A stretch of DNA of 64,000 nucleotides, from contig QWII01000005.1 in assembly GCA_021405325.1 (NCBI GenBank), positions 124,001-188,000 on the forward strand, given 5' to 3'. Below, in pieces: positions 16,110 through 25,293 of the stretch. This stretch comes from Caldilinea sp. CFX5. Lineage in GTDB: Bacteria; Chloroflexota; Anaerolineae; Caldilineales; Caldilineaceae. Below the pieces are notes generated by a model. It ran no database searches and was not told the origin of the DNA. It saw nothing but the letters and a program-made list of their open reading frames with translations. The position numbers and the translations under genes are program-made. Position 1 is the first letter of the stretch. Each line of letters begins with the position of its first letter.

Positions 16110-16278
16110 GATCTGCTGCCTGCTGAACGCGCCTTTGCCACGACTCACGCTGTGCTAAGGTGCGCAACTGCTGCTCAACGCGCTCCCCTAGCCGTCGCAC
16201 GCTCACGTAGTTAATGCCAGCAATGACAAGCGCCACCAGCGCCACGCTCAACGCAACCCACTGCCAAAAATAATCCAT
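16102..16278 (-). CDS. 58-aa single-pass membrane protein
   Basis: Found by reading the minus strand: ATG 16278 with AGGAGGT just upstream, ending in TGA 16102-16104. Residues 4-22 form one hydrophobic helix (QWVALSVALVALVIAGIN), followed by a basic coiled-coil-like helix ending QQAADHD. The next gene's ATG overlaps its stop, so the two are coupled. Small phage membrane proteins of this layout are often holins or anti-holins, but the position near the integrase does not particularly support that. Confidence 0.6.
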   Translation of the reverse strand: MDYFWQWVALSVALVALVIAGINYVSVRRLGERVEQQLRTLAQRESWQRRVQQAADHD

Positions 16279-16641
16279 ATACCTCCTACATCATCCTATC
16301 TCATCTCATTGTATTTTATAGTAAAATCTTTCTCAAAATTAGCTTTCTTGAATGTTTAATCTCGCGACTTGTTCACCTAATTGTAACGCTCTTTGTTGGA
16401 CTACGCAAAGGGCGTCATTGTCAAGGAATATTGTGAGCATTGATGGGTTCTCTACCGCGCCATCCAAGATTTCAGCATCGGCCCGCGCTGACCAACTGCC
16501 CCGTCGCCTATCCTCCCTACAAAAATCGCAAACTTGTCCCCAGTTACATGGCCGAGTGTCACACCCTGTTGTTTTCTACCCTACGGGATTATCCAACTTC
16601 CTGTATAGCCACCTCACCGCCGCCGCGCGACACTAAGCAAC
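16279..16641. other. Divergent intergenic region before the structural operon
   Basis: 363 bp between divergent units. AT-rich TATAAAAT on the minus strand (near 16313-16325) could drive the small minus-strand genes. Plus-strand ORFs here look spurious. No clear operator was recognised. Confidence 0.4.
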
Positions 16642-18318
16642 ATGAGCAAGCTGACCCAACTGCCCAACGGCTACACCACCGCCCCCAGCGGCCTGATCGT
16701 CCCGCCGTCCTACAACCTGCGCTCTTCGTTCAGTAGTGAAGTCCAGCATAAGCTGCGCAACTATTCCTATTTCTGCGCCGAAGGCTTTTCCTATGGCGTC
16801 CGCCTCCCCCGTGACAAAGACACCCTGGTCATCCAATGGGCGCCGAAAGGCAGTGGGATTGATGATCTCCTCTCCGCCGCTATTGCCGATGGCGAAATCG
16901 CCAACGTCGGCATCGCCCCGGTCATGTGGGACCAACTCAGTGCGCTCATTCTCCGCCGCCAGGAACAAGTCAACAGCGTTTCTGTCCTGGTCACCGGTCG
17001 CAGTTCCCCCGCCAACCGTGCCCTCAATGCCCTGGCGCGCATGAACGACAGCCTCCTGGGCGTCATTGCCAGCACCCAGCGTATTTTGTATCAGTTGGAT
17101 GTTTTCAACCGCGGCGCGCCTATGGCTACGGTACCCATCACCTACCCCGCCGACCAATGGGAAAGCGAGGGGTTGACGCCGGTTCCCATTCTCGATGACA
17201 AAGGCAAAGCCACTGGCAAATACTATCTCGAAGTCGATTGGCAAGGCCGCACACCCATTCCCTACCTGCCCAGCGTCTTCGATCTAGAGCCAACCGGTAA
17301 CGGAGCGTGGCCCTACTGGTATCAGACACTGATCGACGATAAGAAAGCTTGGGTGTTGCTGCACCAAACGCAGATCATCAGCCTGCTCACCACCCAGACC
17401 AATCGCCCCGGCATCGGCACCGCCCCTGTCTGGCTCTGCCTGCCCGTCCTGGCCGAAAACACGTTGGTCATCGATGAGCGCTATGAAAAACTCATCGACA
17501 AGCCCGCCGAGGGCATCCTCGGTATCTCCGGTGTCACCCAATCCGCTGACGCCATTCGCGCCAAGATCGACGAACCAGACCATACCTGGACCCTCCTCGC
17601 CAGCCCCACCGACATCAAGTTCGGCGGCTGGTCCTTCCGCCAACCCGATGGCATCGATTGGGAGAAACGCCAGCGCCACTTTGAAGATGTCTTAGCCGCT
17701 GCCTTCAATGAACACCCCTCCGCCGTCGTCATGCGTACTGGCGTTGGCACCGCCGCTGCCAGCGAAGTTGCTGCCGACAACGTCGCCGAGAATGGCGTCT
17801 TTGCCATTCTCAAGGCCATCGAAATCGCCTTTGGCGCCATCTACCCCCGCGTCTCCATCCGGGTCACAAAGACCAACGACCGCGCCCGTCGCCTGGGGTT
17901 GGAGCTACTGGGCATGTTCGCCACTGCCCTGCAGAAACTACCGGCAGACACGTTCACGCGCGAGGAGATTCGCGCTATCATCGACGCCGAATACCTGACC
18001 ATCCCCGTCACCGGCGCCGCCATTGCTCAATCCGATGCTCGCCCCGGCGTTGGCGCCGAGAATGCCGAGCAACCGCAACGTGATGACGATCTCGCCATCC
18101 AGGCCGCCATACTCCTGACCGAATGCCGTGATTTTCTCCACCAGGTCATTGACTTGACGCCGGAACAGCAGTTTCAAGTCGCCATCAGCGAGGCCCGCGC
18201 CACGGCCAACCAGATCGGGGGCGGGGTTCCCTTTGGGACGGGTGCCGAAGCATGGATTTTGCAACTTCTCGAGCTGGCCAGGCGCTTCGCCAATGAATTG
18301 CAAGGACTCACCCTATGA
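16642..18318 (+). CDS. Putative phage portal protein
   Basis: 558 aa, soluble, first of the structural series and overlapping the protease gene by 4 bp. Portal-like pattern: N-terminal 'SSEVQHKLRNYSYFCAEGF', a long alpha/beta core, then 'DWEKRQRHFEDVLAAAFNE' and a C-terminal helical region with 'FTREEIRAIIDAEYL', as in DUF935/HK97-type portals where this segment forms the stem and crown helices. The portal is the dodecameric ring through which DNA is packaged. Assigned from position, size and these patterns, not from a diagnostic motif. Confidence 0.6.
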   Translation: MSKLTQLPNGYTTAPSGLIVPPSYNLRSSFSSEVQHKLRNYSYFCAEGFSYGVRLPRDKDTLVIQWAPKGSGIDDLLSAAIADGEIANVGIAPVMWDQLSALILRRQEQVNSVSVLVTGRSSPANRALNALARMNDSLLGVIASTQRILYQLDVFNRGAPMATVPITYPADQWESEGLTPVPILDDKGKATGKYYLEVDWQGRTPIPYLPSVFDLEPTGNGAWPYWYQTLIDDKKAWVLLHQTQIISLLTTQTNRPGIGTAPVWLCLPVLAENTLVIDERYEKLIDKPAEGILGISGVTQSADAIRAKIDEPDHTWTLLASPTDIKFGGWSFRQPDGIDWEKRQRHFEDVLAAAFNEHPSAVVMRTGVGTAAASEVAADNVAENGVFAILKAIEIAFGAIYPRVSIRVTKTNDRARRLGLELLGMFATALQKLPADTFTREEIRAIIDAEYLTIPVTGAAIAQSDARPGVGAENAEQPQRDDDLAIQAAILLTECRDFLHQVIDLTPEQQFQVAISEARATANQIGGGVPFGTGAEAWILQLLELARRFANELQGLTL

Positions 18319-19889
18319 GCACCATCTCCTTTCAAATCCATCCTAGTTTTCGCCCCAGGCAGCAAGCCAAGATCGACCGCCCTAACAGTCGCCTCTACGG
18401 CATCGTCGCCGGCATGGATGTCGAAGCCACCGGCCACGGCGTTTGTTGTGATGTCAAGTCCCTGGAGCTAATCGCCCAGCTTGCCAACGGAGCCCCGGAG
18501 GGCATCAGTGGCCGCTTTGGCCATCCCGGTATGAGCGAAAACGCCACGGGGCGCAAGGTTCACCTGGCCTATAACTGGCGGGTTCTCAAAAGCGAAAAAC
18601 CTGGCGATAAGCACACTTATTTGGTGCATGATTCCCAATTCATGGATGCCGCCCGCACCTCACCCGCCTTTACCCATGATCCCGTCGAGTACATCATGAA
18701 CATGGCCGAGCAGCACCCCAAACATTTCGCCGAATCGCTGGTCTTAAGCGCCACCCAGGTTTGGACCACGGAAGACGGCAAAGAGTTGCCGACCTGGGAA
18801 GAAGTCGAAGACGCCGACGGCTACAAATATAAGCGCACCCGCAAACGCCCCGACAATGCCCTGACCAATGTTCCCGTATTGCGCCCGACTGCTGTCCACT
18901 TCTGCGACTTTGTCAACGATGGTGCCATCACCCACAGCGGGTTGTATCCGATGGCTTCCCCCCTAGATTGGGGGGGATTGAGGGGGGGTGCCTTCAGTAG
19001 CATTTTCACCGAAGAAAACGCCCCCAACTATCTGCTCGATCACCTGTTTGCAACGGTGGACGATTTGTGCCGCCGTTTCAATATTCCGTTAGAAGCATTA
19101 CAGCCGAAGGTCAAGCGCTTGCTGAGTCTTTATATTGATTCACGCAGCGCACAAGAAGCAACGACGGCAAACGCGCCCAGAGGCGGGAGCCCTTCGGGCG
19201 CGCCTACGCCGTCACCTGTTTATTTTTCCGCGCACCCCAGAACAGGGGGCGTGCCCAGAAAGGATCATCCTATGTCCACCCGTCGCCATCGATTAGCCCG
19301 CCATCGCAACCGCCCTCAGGGAGCGCTAGAGCAGCGCCAGGAGTTGGGCGCGCTCGCTGATCCCGCTGTCAATCTCACTGATCAGGAGGAGCTTGCCGCC
19401 GAAACCGACGAAGCGCTCGGCCACGCTTCCGCCATTCTCAGCCAGGCCGAACAGATGGCCAACAGCATGGTGCAATCCACCGTCGCCCTCACCGACGCGC
19501 CCACCCTCGCCTCCGCCGCCCAGGTCGCCCACCTCCAAGATCAACTGGATCAGCACACCGACCAACTCCATGATCTCACCACCCACCTCAAGAAGTTGAG
19601 CGAGTTGCTGGTCAAAAACATGGAGCTGACCAACGCCCTTCAACGCAACATCGCCCGCGCCAACGGCGAAACCGTTGTCACCCAGCGCGTCCCCGTCCTC
19701 GGCGCCACCGGTGGCCTGGAGGGTTTCACCTTTCAACAGCCGGCCCCCGGCGCGTGGGCGGCAGGGCAGCAGCCAATCAGCACCGAACAACGCCGCGATC
19801 AATTGCCAACGGGCATCGATCCCGATTCGCCCGAAGCCCGCACCATCCGCCGCCAACAACAGCGCGCCCAACAAACCAGACAGGGATAG
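18315..19889 (+). CDS. Capsid maturation protease fused to scaffold-like region
   Basis: 524 aa. Residues 30-180 resemble Mu I-type/prohead proteases: 'GISGRFGHPGMSENATGRKV', a strand '(Y)LVHDSQFMDAA', then 'MAEQHPKHFAESLVLSA', where family members carry the catalytic His and Ser. Residues 370-450 are helical and coiled-coil like ('LQDQLDQHTDQLHDLTTHLK'), as expected of a scaffold. The linker is littered with repeats: a C6...G7 hairpin at 18958-18976 read as PLDWGG and a 19-bp palindrome at 19184-19202. The frame runs through both, so they are tolerated insertions. Confidence 0.6.
   Translation: MSTISFQIHPSFRPRQQAKIDRPNSRLYGIVAGMDVEATGHGVCCDVKSLELIAQLANGAPEGISGRFGHPGMSENATGRKVHLAYNWRVLKSEKPGDKHTYLVHDSQFMDAARTSPAFTHDPVEYIMNMAEQHPKHFAESLVLSATQVWTTEDGKELPTWEEVEDADGYKYKRTRKRPDNALTNVPVLRPTAVHFCDFVNDGAITHSGLYPMASPLDWGGLRGGAFSSIFTEENAPNYLLDHLFATVDDLCRRFNIPLEALQPKVKRLLSLYIDSRSAQEATTANAPRGGSPSGAPTPSPVYFSAHPRTGGVPRKDHPMSTRRHRLARHRNRPQGALEQRQELGALADPAVNLTDQEELAAETDEALGHASAILSQAEQMANSMVQSTVALTDAPTLASAAQVAHLQDQLDQHTDQLHDLTTHLKKLSELLVKNMELTNALQRNIARANGETVVTQRVPVLGATGGLEGFTFQQPAPGAWAAGQQPISTEQRRDQLPTGIDPDSPEARTIRRQQQRAQQTRQG
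18958..18991. repeat. C-tract/G-tract hairpin insertion
   Basis: CCCCCCTAGATTGGGGGG followed by a second G7 tract, in frame in the protease/scaffold gene. C/G-tract hairpins of this kind are dispersed repeats in some cyanobacteria and Chloroflexota (recollection). Confidence 0.5.
19184..19202. repeat. 19-bp dispersed palindrome, copy 4
   Basis: CGGGAGCCCTTCGGGCGCG. A half copy in the opposite orientation (CGCGCCCAGAGGCG, 19172-19185) abuts it. Both are translated as part of the scaffold linker (GGSPSGAP). Confidence 0.65.
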
Positions 19890-19955
19890 GAATTAGGAAT
19901 CAGGAATTAGGAATACGCTTGATTCGTTATTCCTTATTCTTTATTCCTCATCCTT
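19888..19955. repeat. STRR-like heptad array 1 (AGGAATN)
   Basis: Four tandem heptads AGGAATT/C/T/A at 19888-19915, followed at about 19928-19955 by inverse heptads (ATTCCTT ATTCTTT ATTCCTC), so the whole can fold as a hairpin. It starts at the stop codon of the protease gene and ends 24 bp before the capsid start. Confidence 0.7.
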
Positions 19956-19978
19956 TGCAAAGAAACGGAGTACACTCT

Positions 19979-21328
19979 ATGGCCTCACCCATCACCATCG
20001 ACGGCGTCGACATCCGCTCCGCCGCCATTCTCAATCGCGATTGTGCCACCCCCATCACCAGCCTGCGCAAGCGCTGCGCCAAAGACCAAGCCTTCCAACA
20101 CTTCCCCATCTGGTATGGCGGCTGGGAAACGGGCGTCAAACAGCCCGCCATCACCGGCGTCAGCTATACCATTGACACCACCCAGAGCAAAACCGACGCC
20201 TGTAAGGCGCCCATTGTCCGCACCAACCTTAGCGGCTGCGAACTGCTATTGCCCAATATGAAGTGCATCAAGCTCTCCACCGACGTATTGACATGGAGTG
20301 ACCTGGTCAACCGCTACTGTAGCCAGCGCTCCCTCAACCGGCGCGGCATCCAAATCTTCACCAGCAACGGCCAACTCGATTATGAGCGCCCCCACACCCT
20401 CAACATGCTCAAATTAGCCCTCGCCGGCGTTTGGGACGCCCTGGCGCTGACCCTGGTTGAAGGCGCCCTCTGTGGCGACTACGCCGAACTCAACCAGATC
20501 GACGGCCTCTATACCCAGCTTGCCAACGGCTGGCAACAATCCACCAGCGATCCCTGCCCCACCGCTTTTAACAGAGAGCAGGTGATCGATTGGAATGCGC
20601 TCACCGGTGGCGCACCGGGCGGCACCGCCAGCCCCGACAAATGCACGGTGGCGGGCAAGACCGTCACCATCTGGGGCGAAACCTTCGAGATCCCCGAAGG
20701 CATCAACCTGGCCGAGTTCTTTGATGATCTGTGGATCGAGAAGATTGCCGACGAAGGGGTGTGCGATGGCATGGTCGACCTGTGGGAATTACACACCTAT
20801 CCCGGTCAAAAGAAGTGTATCCAAAACACCGTTAACTGTATGAAGCCCTGCACCAACTGCTTTGATGACCCCGACGCCCGCGAACGCTTGGCCGACTTCC
20901 GCGCCGACCAGATGATGGAGCTCTACCCCTCTAAGATCCAGGTGCCGATTGTCCAGTCCCGCTGTATGCCCAAAAACACCATGCGCCTGGGCCCCCGCAT
21001 GATCGACGGCGAGTACACCTATGGCCTCATCTTAGACGATATCGACAAGCACCTCTCCATGCTCCCCGTCAACCCCTGGAACCGCATGGAACTGGACCGC
21101 ATGGAGGTGAAAGAGGAATCCTTCTTGTGTGCCGAAGACTGGCGCGAAGACATCGAAAGCCGTGCCCTCTTCTGGGACCTCTTCCCCGTCAGCAGCACCT
21201 GCGTCCAAGGCGTCGTCCAACTCTGCGCCGGCGTCCTCGCCACCAACCGCCATCTCTGGCTGCGCGTGGACAACGTTTCCTGCGGCTCACTCATCGGCGA
21301 ATGCGACACACCAATCACGGTCATTTAG
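19979..21328 (+). CDS. Major capsid protein, Cys-rich
   Basis: 449 aa from ATG 19979. It follows the protease/scaffold gene, the usual place of an HK97-fold capsid protein. The pattern 'LKLALAGVWDALALTLVEG' (spine-type helix) and the C-terminal 'RALFWDLFPVSSTCVQGVVQ' are consistent with that. It has 20 cysteines (about 4.5%), including a 'CIQNTVNCMKPCTNC' cluster, which suggests disulfide cross-linking or bound metal. Identity rests mainly on gene order and size. Confidence 0.65.
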   Translation: MASPITIDGVDIRSAAILNRDCATPITSLRKRCAKDQAFQHFPIWYGGWETGVKQPAITGVSYTIDTTQSKTDACKAPIVRTNLSGCELLLPNMKCIKLSTDVLTWSDLVNRYCSQRSLNRRGIQIFTSNGQLDYERPHTLNMLKLALAGVWDALALTLVEGALCGDYAELNQIDGLYTQLANGWQQSTSDPCPTAFNREQVIDWNALTGGAPGGTASPDKCTVAGKTVTIWGETFEIPEGINLAEFFDDLWIEKIADEGVCDGMVDLWELHTYPGQKKCIQNTVNCMKPCTNCFDDPDARERLADFRADQMMELYPSKIQVPIVQSRCMPKNTMRLGPRMIDGEYTYGLILDDIDKHLSMLPVNPWNRMELDRMEVKEESFLCAEDWREDIESRALFWDLFPVSSTCVQGVVQLCAGVLATNRHLWLRVDNVSCGSLIGECDTPITVI

Positions 21329-21382
21329 TCCACAGTCATTGAGTCTGTAACCAAGACTCTGGACTTAGGACTCTGGACTTAG
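21327..21382. repeat. STRR-like heptad array 2 (GACTNNG)
   Basis: GACTCTG GACTTAG GACTCTG GACTTAG at 21355-21382, preceded by inverse AGTC heptads (21327-21345). It lies between the capsid stop and the AAAAGGAG of the next small gene. Confidence 0.65.
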
Positions 21383-21404
21383 GGATCTAAAAGGAGTAAC
21401 ACTC

Positions 21405-21575
21405 ATGGCTCACATCTCCAAAGATAAAACCACCGGTCAGCCTGTGCTGCGGAATACCAGCGGGCGGATCATCAGTCGGCATGAAAGCCAGGGAACTGCT
21501 GTGCGCGCAAGAGATGAGATGTTGCGTCAACATAATCGCACCAAGACTACGCAGGCCAGAAACAAGGACACATAA
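21405..21575 (+). CDS. 56-aa basic protein
   Basis: ATG 21405 with AAAAGGAG ten bases upstream. Rich in Arg, Lys, Gln and Thr; hydrophilic throughout, probably helical in the second half. Between the capsid and a membrane protein. Unknown; could be a minor virion or DNA-associated protein. Confidence 0.6.
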   Translation: MAHISKDKTTGQPVLRNTSGRIISRHESQGTAVRARDEMLRQHNRTKTTQARNKDT

Positions 21576-21643
21576 CTCGACACCATCAATCCTATCTTAT
21601 CTTATGCTGTCCTATTCGTCACCGTAACTAAGGAAATCTCGCC

Positions 21644-21997
21644 TTGATCAACTTTTTCTTGGGCTTTCTGCTGGTCTATCTAGCAATCGTCATCATGGGC
21701 GCCTGGCGTCTTAGCCATGATTTCGCCACGGAAGAGGGACCGCTTGGGTTGTATGGCGCCATCCGGCGCGGCATCAAGGCTTGGGTCGAAAGCCAGATTG
21801 ACGCCAGCGCAGTCGAACGACCGGCCGATCACCCGCTCTACTGGCTCTATGCCGGCATTGATTGCCCCCGCTGTGTCTCATTCACGGTGGCGCTGGTCGT
21901 GCTGCTGATCGCCACCAGCCCCCTAACCTGGCCGTTGGCGCTTTGGTGGGGGATTGCCGGGGCAATTACCTTGCTGGACAAAGTGCTACGCAAGTGA
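21644..21997 (+). CDS. Membrane protein, DUF1360-like
   Basis: 117 aa from TTG 21644 with AAGGAA upstream. A hydrophobic helix at residues 3-20 and two more at about 78-112. The 'IDCPRCVSF' motif in front of the second helix is like the FxC.YCxS of DUF1360 membrane proteins found in phages and Gram-positives. Small membrane proteins in this position may help lysis or entry; not shown here. Confidence 0.55.
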   Translation: MINFFLGFLLVYLAIVIMGAWRLSHDFATEEGPLGLYGAIRRGIKAWVESQIDASAVERPADHPLYWLYAGIDCPRCVSFTVALVVLLIATSPLTWPLALWWGIAGAITLLDKVLRK

Positions 21998-22013
21998 AAG
22001 GTGCTACTGACCA

Positions 22014-23132
22014 ATGACCGTCTGTCTCTCTGATCTCGCCGCCACCCTCAACGCCCTCCTGCCTGACTGTCCCACCGGCCAAGTCTGCCGGCAAGTGCTT
22101 GACGTCAGCGCGGGCTGTGTGCAACTGGCCCACTTGCCCACGGGCGCGCCAACGCTAATCAGCGCCTGCGGCGGCAGCATCACCAGCAGTCAATATCTCA
22201 TGGACTACAGCACCGGTATGCTCTATACCTGTGTGGATGATGGCAATATCCTGGTTTCCTACAGCTACAATCTGGCCGAGACTTACATTCGGCAAGCGGT
22301 GCGTGACCTGGGTGTGCGCTTCCCACAGCGCAACACCGCCTGCACCCCGCTCTTTGCCCATTGCGGCCTGGCGCCGCTGCCCTGTAGTGTGCAACGGATC
22401 GATTGGATCAAGATCAGTGATTGCACCTGTGGCCAACCGACCTGTCGGCGGTGCCAAAGCGTTCCGCGCTGCGTTTGCGACGGCTACACCTTCCGCCACA
22501 GCGATTGCAGCCTCTACCAGCGCGGCGATCTGCTCGTGGTTGCCGAACCACCCTGTGAAGACAAAATGCTGCACATCTGCTACCTCGGCGGCTATCCGCT
22601 CGACAAAAACGGTTGTTTTGTCGGTCTCACCGCCGAGCTGGCCGATCTCGTGTTACTCAAAGCCCAGGCGTTGGCCTACAGCAACCCCAAGCTCTTTTTG
22701 AATCTCTCTGGTCTTAGCAGCAGCGACAACAGTAGCAACAGCAATACGAATATCACCGGCACCACAACAACGAAGAGCAATGAAAGCGGCAGCGAAGATG
22801 ACGCCTATCACGAGACCGTCACCGTTACCAAAACCTATGGCACCTGCGGCAAGGAGACGGGCAGCACAACCGTCACCACTGGGACACGCAACAAGGATAA
22901 GGCCAACGAAGCGACCAAACAGGTGCAAACGGCACAGATTCGCGCCGCCAGCGCCACCAGCCAGGCCGCCGCCAGTTTGCTCAGTTCCACCCAATGGCTA
23001 AGCCTCTCCCGCCAATTCCAAGCCGATTACGAGAAAGGGTTACTGCTGCGCACCGAAAGCGCCAACATCGGCGCCGCCTATCACCGCAACCCCCGTGGCT
23101 ACCGCGCTAGAATCGCTGGAGGGCTACTCTAA
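22014..23132 (+). CDS. Virion connector/neck protein, Cys-rich
   Basis: 372 aa with about 20 Cys, most in the first 230 residues, including 'CGQPTCRRCQSVPRCVC', which could bind zinc. A Ser/Thr/Asn-rich linker (about 230-300) precedes a helical C-terminus. The position after the capsid, in front of the large tail gene, suggests a head-tail connector or adaptor (inference). Confidence 0.5.
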   Translation: MTVCLSDLAATLNALLPDCPTGQVCRQVLDVSAGCVQLAHLPTGAPTLISACGGSITSSQYLMDYSTGMLYTCVDDGNILVSYSYNLAETYIRQAVRDLGVRFPQRNTACTPLFAHCGLAPLPCSVQRIDWIKISDCTCGQPTCRRCQSVPRCVCDGYTFRHSDCSLYQRGDLLVVAEPPCEDKMLHICYLGGYPLDKNGCFVGLTAELADLVLLKAQALAYSNPKLFLNLSGLSSSDNSSNSNTNITGTTTTKSNESGSEDDAYHETVTVTKTYGTCGKETGSTTVTTGTRNKDKANEATKQVQTAQIRAASATSQAAASLLSSTQWLSLSRQFQADYEKGLLLRTESANIGAAYHRNPRGYRARIAGGLL

Positions 23133-23149
23133 TGCCTTGCCTACCATCT

Positions 23150-23222
23150 CTTGCCCTGACAGGGTACATCGCATCAACCCTATTCCTCCCATTCCTCCCA
23201 TCCATCCCATCCCAAGGAGGAT
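23150..23222. repeat. ATTCCTCCC-type low-complexity array
   Basis: Repeated CATTCCTCC / CATCC units with a 7-9 base period directly upstream of the AAGGAGG of the 23230 gene. Probably another degenerate heptad array. Confidence 0.4.
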
Positions 23223-23229
23223 CGCTCTA

Positions 23230-25212
23230 ATGCCCTGCCTACCCGAATACACCATCACCCTAACCCCCAGCCGCATCGCCGAACCAACCGTTGGCTTGCC
23301 CGATGGTGGGTTTGAAATCGAAAGCTACCAAAAGCTCGCCAACGGCACCTATGGCGAAGGCGTGTTCTATCTCTGCGGCTACACCGGCGACCTGAAACCA
23401 CTCTTAGATCAACACCTGGAGGTGCAAGACCATGAAGGCAACCCCTGTTACTGTGGCTATGTGGCGGAAACTTATCGCTGCTGTGGTGAGTATGTGGCCT
23501 GGGGGTGGAGCAACGCCACGCTGTATAATCGCATTGCTGTCACCTGGTCAGAAGGTGGTCTCACGCAGATCACCCCCTTCGCGCAAGACCTCGTTTCGAT
23601 GCAAACCCATGGCGTGCGTGAGCTGGTCGTTCCGCTGCCCTCGTCGTCACTCTATACGCCGGCCCAATACGCCCAGCGACTCCTCAAAGAGTTGAGCCAA
23701 CCCCGCCCCGTGCTGCACAACACCTACAAGTGCAAGTGCAACATCACCTATCTGCGTACCCAAGGCTATTACACCACCCTGGCCTGGCAGACCTACCATA
23801 ACCCCTGCGGCTTGGCCGACACCGGCGCCACCTTTGCCCATGCCCAGCACTTAGGCGTTGGCTTCACGTCCAACCAGATGGCAATCAACGGCGGCACCGA
23901 TGGCGAGAGCCAGATCGGCGAGATCGGCGCTCACCTGCTGGCCTTTCAGCCCGGCGATCTGCTCATCATGAGCGGTTGGAGCAACCCGCAAAACAACATC
24001 ATCACCACCCTGACCGACTTCATCAAAGACGACTATGAGAGCGTCACTACGGAAGGGATCAGCACCAGCGGCAACCGCATCCACGATGCCAACAACAGTC
24101 TAACCGAGTTTCATCCCGATGAATTGATCCAGGTCAGCGGTGCCGGCACCGGCGATCTGGACGGCTACTACTGGGTGCGCACCGAAAATGACGGCTCTAT
24201 TCTGGAAGTGCAACACGAAAACTTCCCCAGCAGGGGGTACAACGGCATTCCCATTACCATCACCCACGGCGTAACGATCAATGTTCCGTCAAACCTGGCG
24301 CAAGAGAAGCCTGGCGCCATAGTGACAATCAAAGCGTGGGATCAACACCTCTGCCAACCGATTTGCAACGAATGCGGCGAAAGTTGGACGGCAACGCACC
24401 TGCAAATCACTGTCCGCCGCCACGGCAGCCCCACGGCGAGTATTAGCCTGAGCGTGAAGGAAAGTTGCAAAAGTACGACCTATCTGGCTTGGGGCGCCCT
24501 CCACAATGGGGCGATGGGTACCACGATTGGCACGACATTTAGCTATCACACCATTGAACTCAGCGCACCGATCACCCTGGCGCCGGGGCAGTGCATCTAT
24601 GTCGAGGCCCACATCATCAATGCCCTTGGTGCCAACGACTACTATGAGTTTGGCGGCAGCCTGGCCCAAACCAACAGCCTGCGCACCCTCACCGGCCCCG
24701 ATGGCCTAACTTGGTCCGCCACCAGCTATACAACAGCCGTTCGCCTGCTCGAATATCGCTCGATCACCCAACAGTTGTTTGACCTGGTGGGCCGGGGCGC
24801 CTTCATTGCCTCCGTGGCCGTGCTGGACGAACTACTCTTTACCGCGCCCACCTACCGCAGCGGCTACACCTCGCTGCTCTATGCCATCGAGCAGTTGCTG
24901 ATCATGGGCGACCCCGATGGGAACCGGCTTCAATTACAGCTTGACTGCAACGGTAACGCCACCATCCGCACCGAGCCGGCCATTGATGAAGCGCCTTGCA
25001 CCACGCTGGATTGTTGCAGTTGCCCCGACGCCACCCTCTGCCAACTGACCGCTGGCCGCTGGCTTTGCCCGCCGCCGGATCTGGTGGATGTCCCCGGCGT
25101 CTTCGTCGATAATCTGGTGGTCAGCTATAAAAGCTGTCGAGCGCGCTTTATCGACCGCGACTTTAGCCGCACCAATCTGAGCGAAGCGCTACGCTATCCG
25201 GGCGTGATCTGA
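23230..25212 (+). CDS. Large tail/baseplate structural protein
   Basis: 660 aa from ATG 23230, with AAGGAGG upstream; the frame is open earlier but that part is repeat DNA. Beta-rich, with a central Gly/Thr/Asn-rich part and a C-terminal Cys cluster ('CTTLDCCSCPDATLC'). The C-terminal 250 residues ('SITQQLFDLVGRGAFIA', 'SGYTSLLYAIEQLLIMGDPD') resemble tail-hub type proteins. Assigned by size and position in the late operon. Confidence 0.5.
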   Translation: MPCLPEYTITLTPSRIAEPTVGLPDGGFEIESYQKLANGTYGEGVFYLCGYTGDLKPLLDQHLEVQDHEGNPCYCGYVAETYRCCGEYVAWGWSNATLYNRIAVTWSEGGLTQITPFAQDLVSMQTHGVRELVVPLPSSSLYTPAQYAQRLLKELSQPRPVLHNTYKCKCNITYLRTQGYYTTLAWQTYHNPCGLADTGATFAHAQHLGVGFTSNQMAINGGTDGESQIGEIGAHLLAFQPGDLLIMSGWSNPQNNIITTLTDFIKDDYESVTTEGISTSGNRIHDANNSLTEFHPDELIQVSGAGTGDLDGYYWVRTENDGSILEVQHENFPSRGYNGIPITITHGVTINVPSNLAQEKPGAIVTIKAWDQHLCQPICNECGESWTATHLQITVRRHGSPTASISLSVKESCKSTTYLAWGALHNGAMGTTIGTTFSYHTIELSAPITLAPGQCIYVEAHIINALGANDYYEFGGSLAQTNSLRTLTGPDGLTWSATSYTTAVRLLEYRSITQQLFDLVGRGAFIASVAVLDELLFTAPTYRSGYTSLLYAIEQLLIMGDPDGNRLQLQLDCNGNATIRTEPAIDEAPCTTLDCCSCPDATLCQLTAGRWLCPPPDLVDVPGVFVDNLVVSYKSCRARFIDRDFSRTNLSEALRYPGVI

Positions 25213-25280
25213 GAATGAGGAATAAGGAATTAGGAATGAGAAAGCAACCTGTATTCCTTGATTCTGTATTCCTTATTCCT
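25213..25280. repeat. STRR-like heptad array 3 (GAATNAG)
   Basis: GAATGAG GAATAAG GAATTAG GAATGAG at 25213-25240, and the inverse ATTC-type heptads at 25251-25280. Same heptad family as array 1, in another phase, right before AAAAGGAG. Confidence 0.7.
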
Positions 25281-25293
25281 AAAAGGAGTTCTT

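Noticed and set aside
16352..16736. Plus-strand ORFs before the portal gene
   Set aside because: No ribosome-binding site, odd composition, and one overlaps the portal start in another frame.
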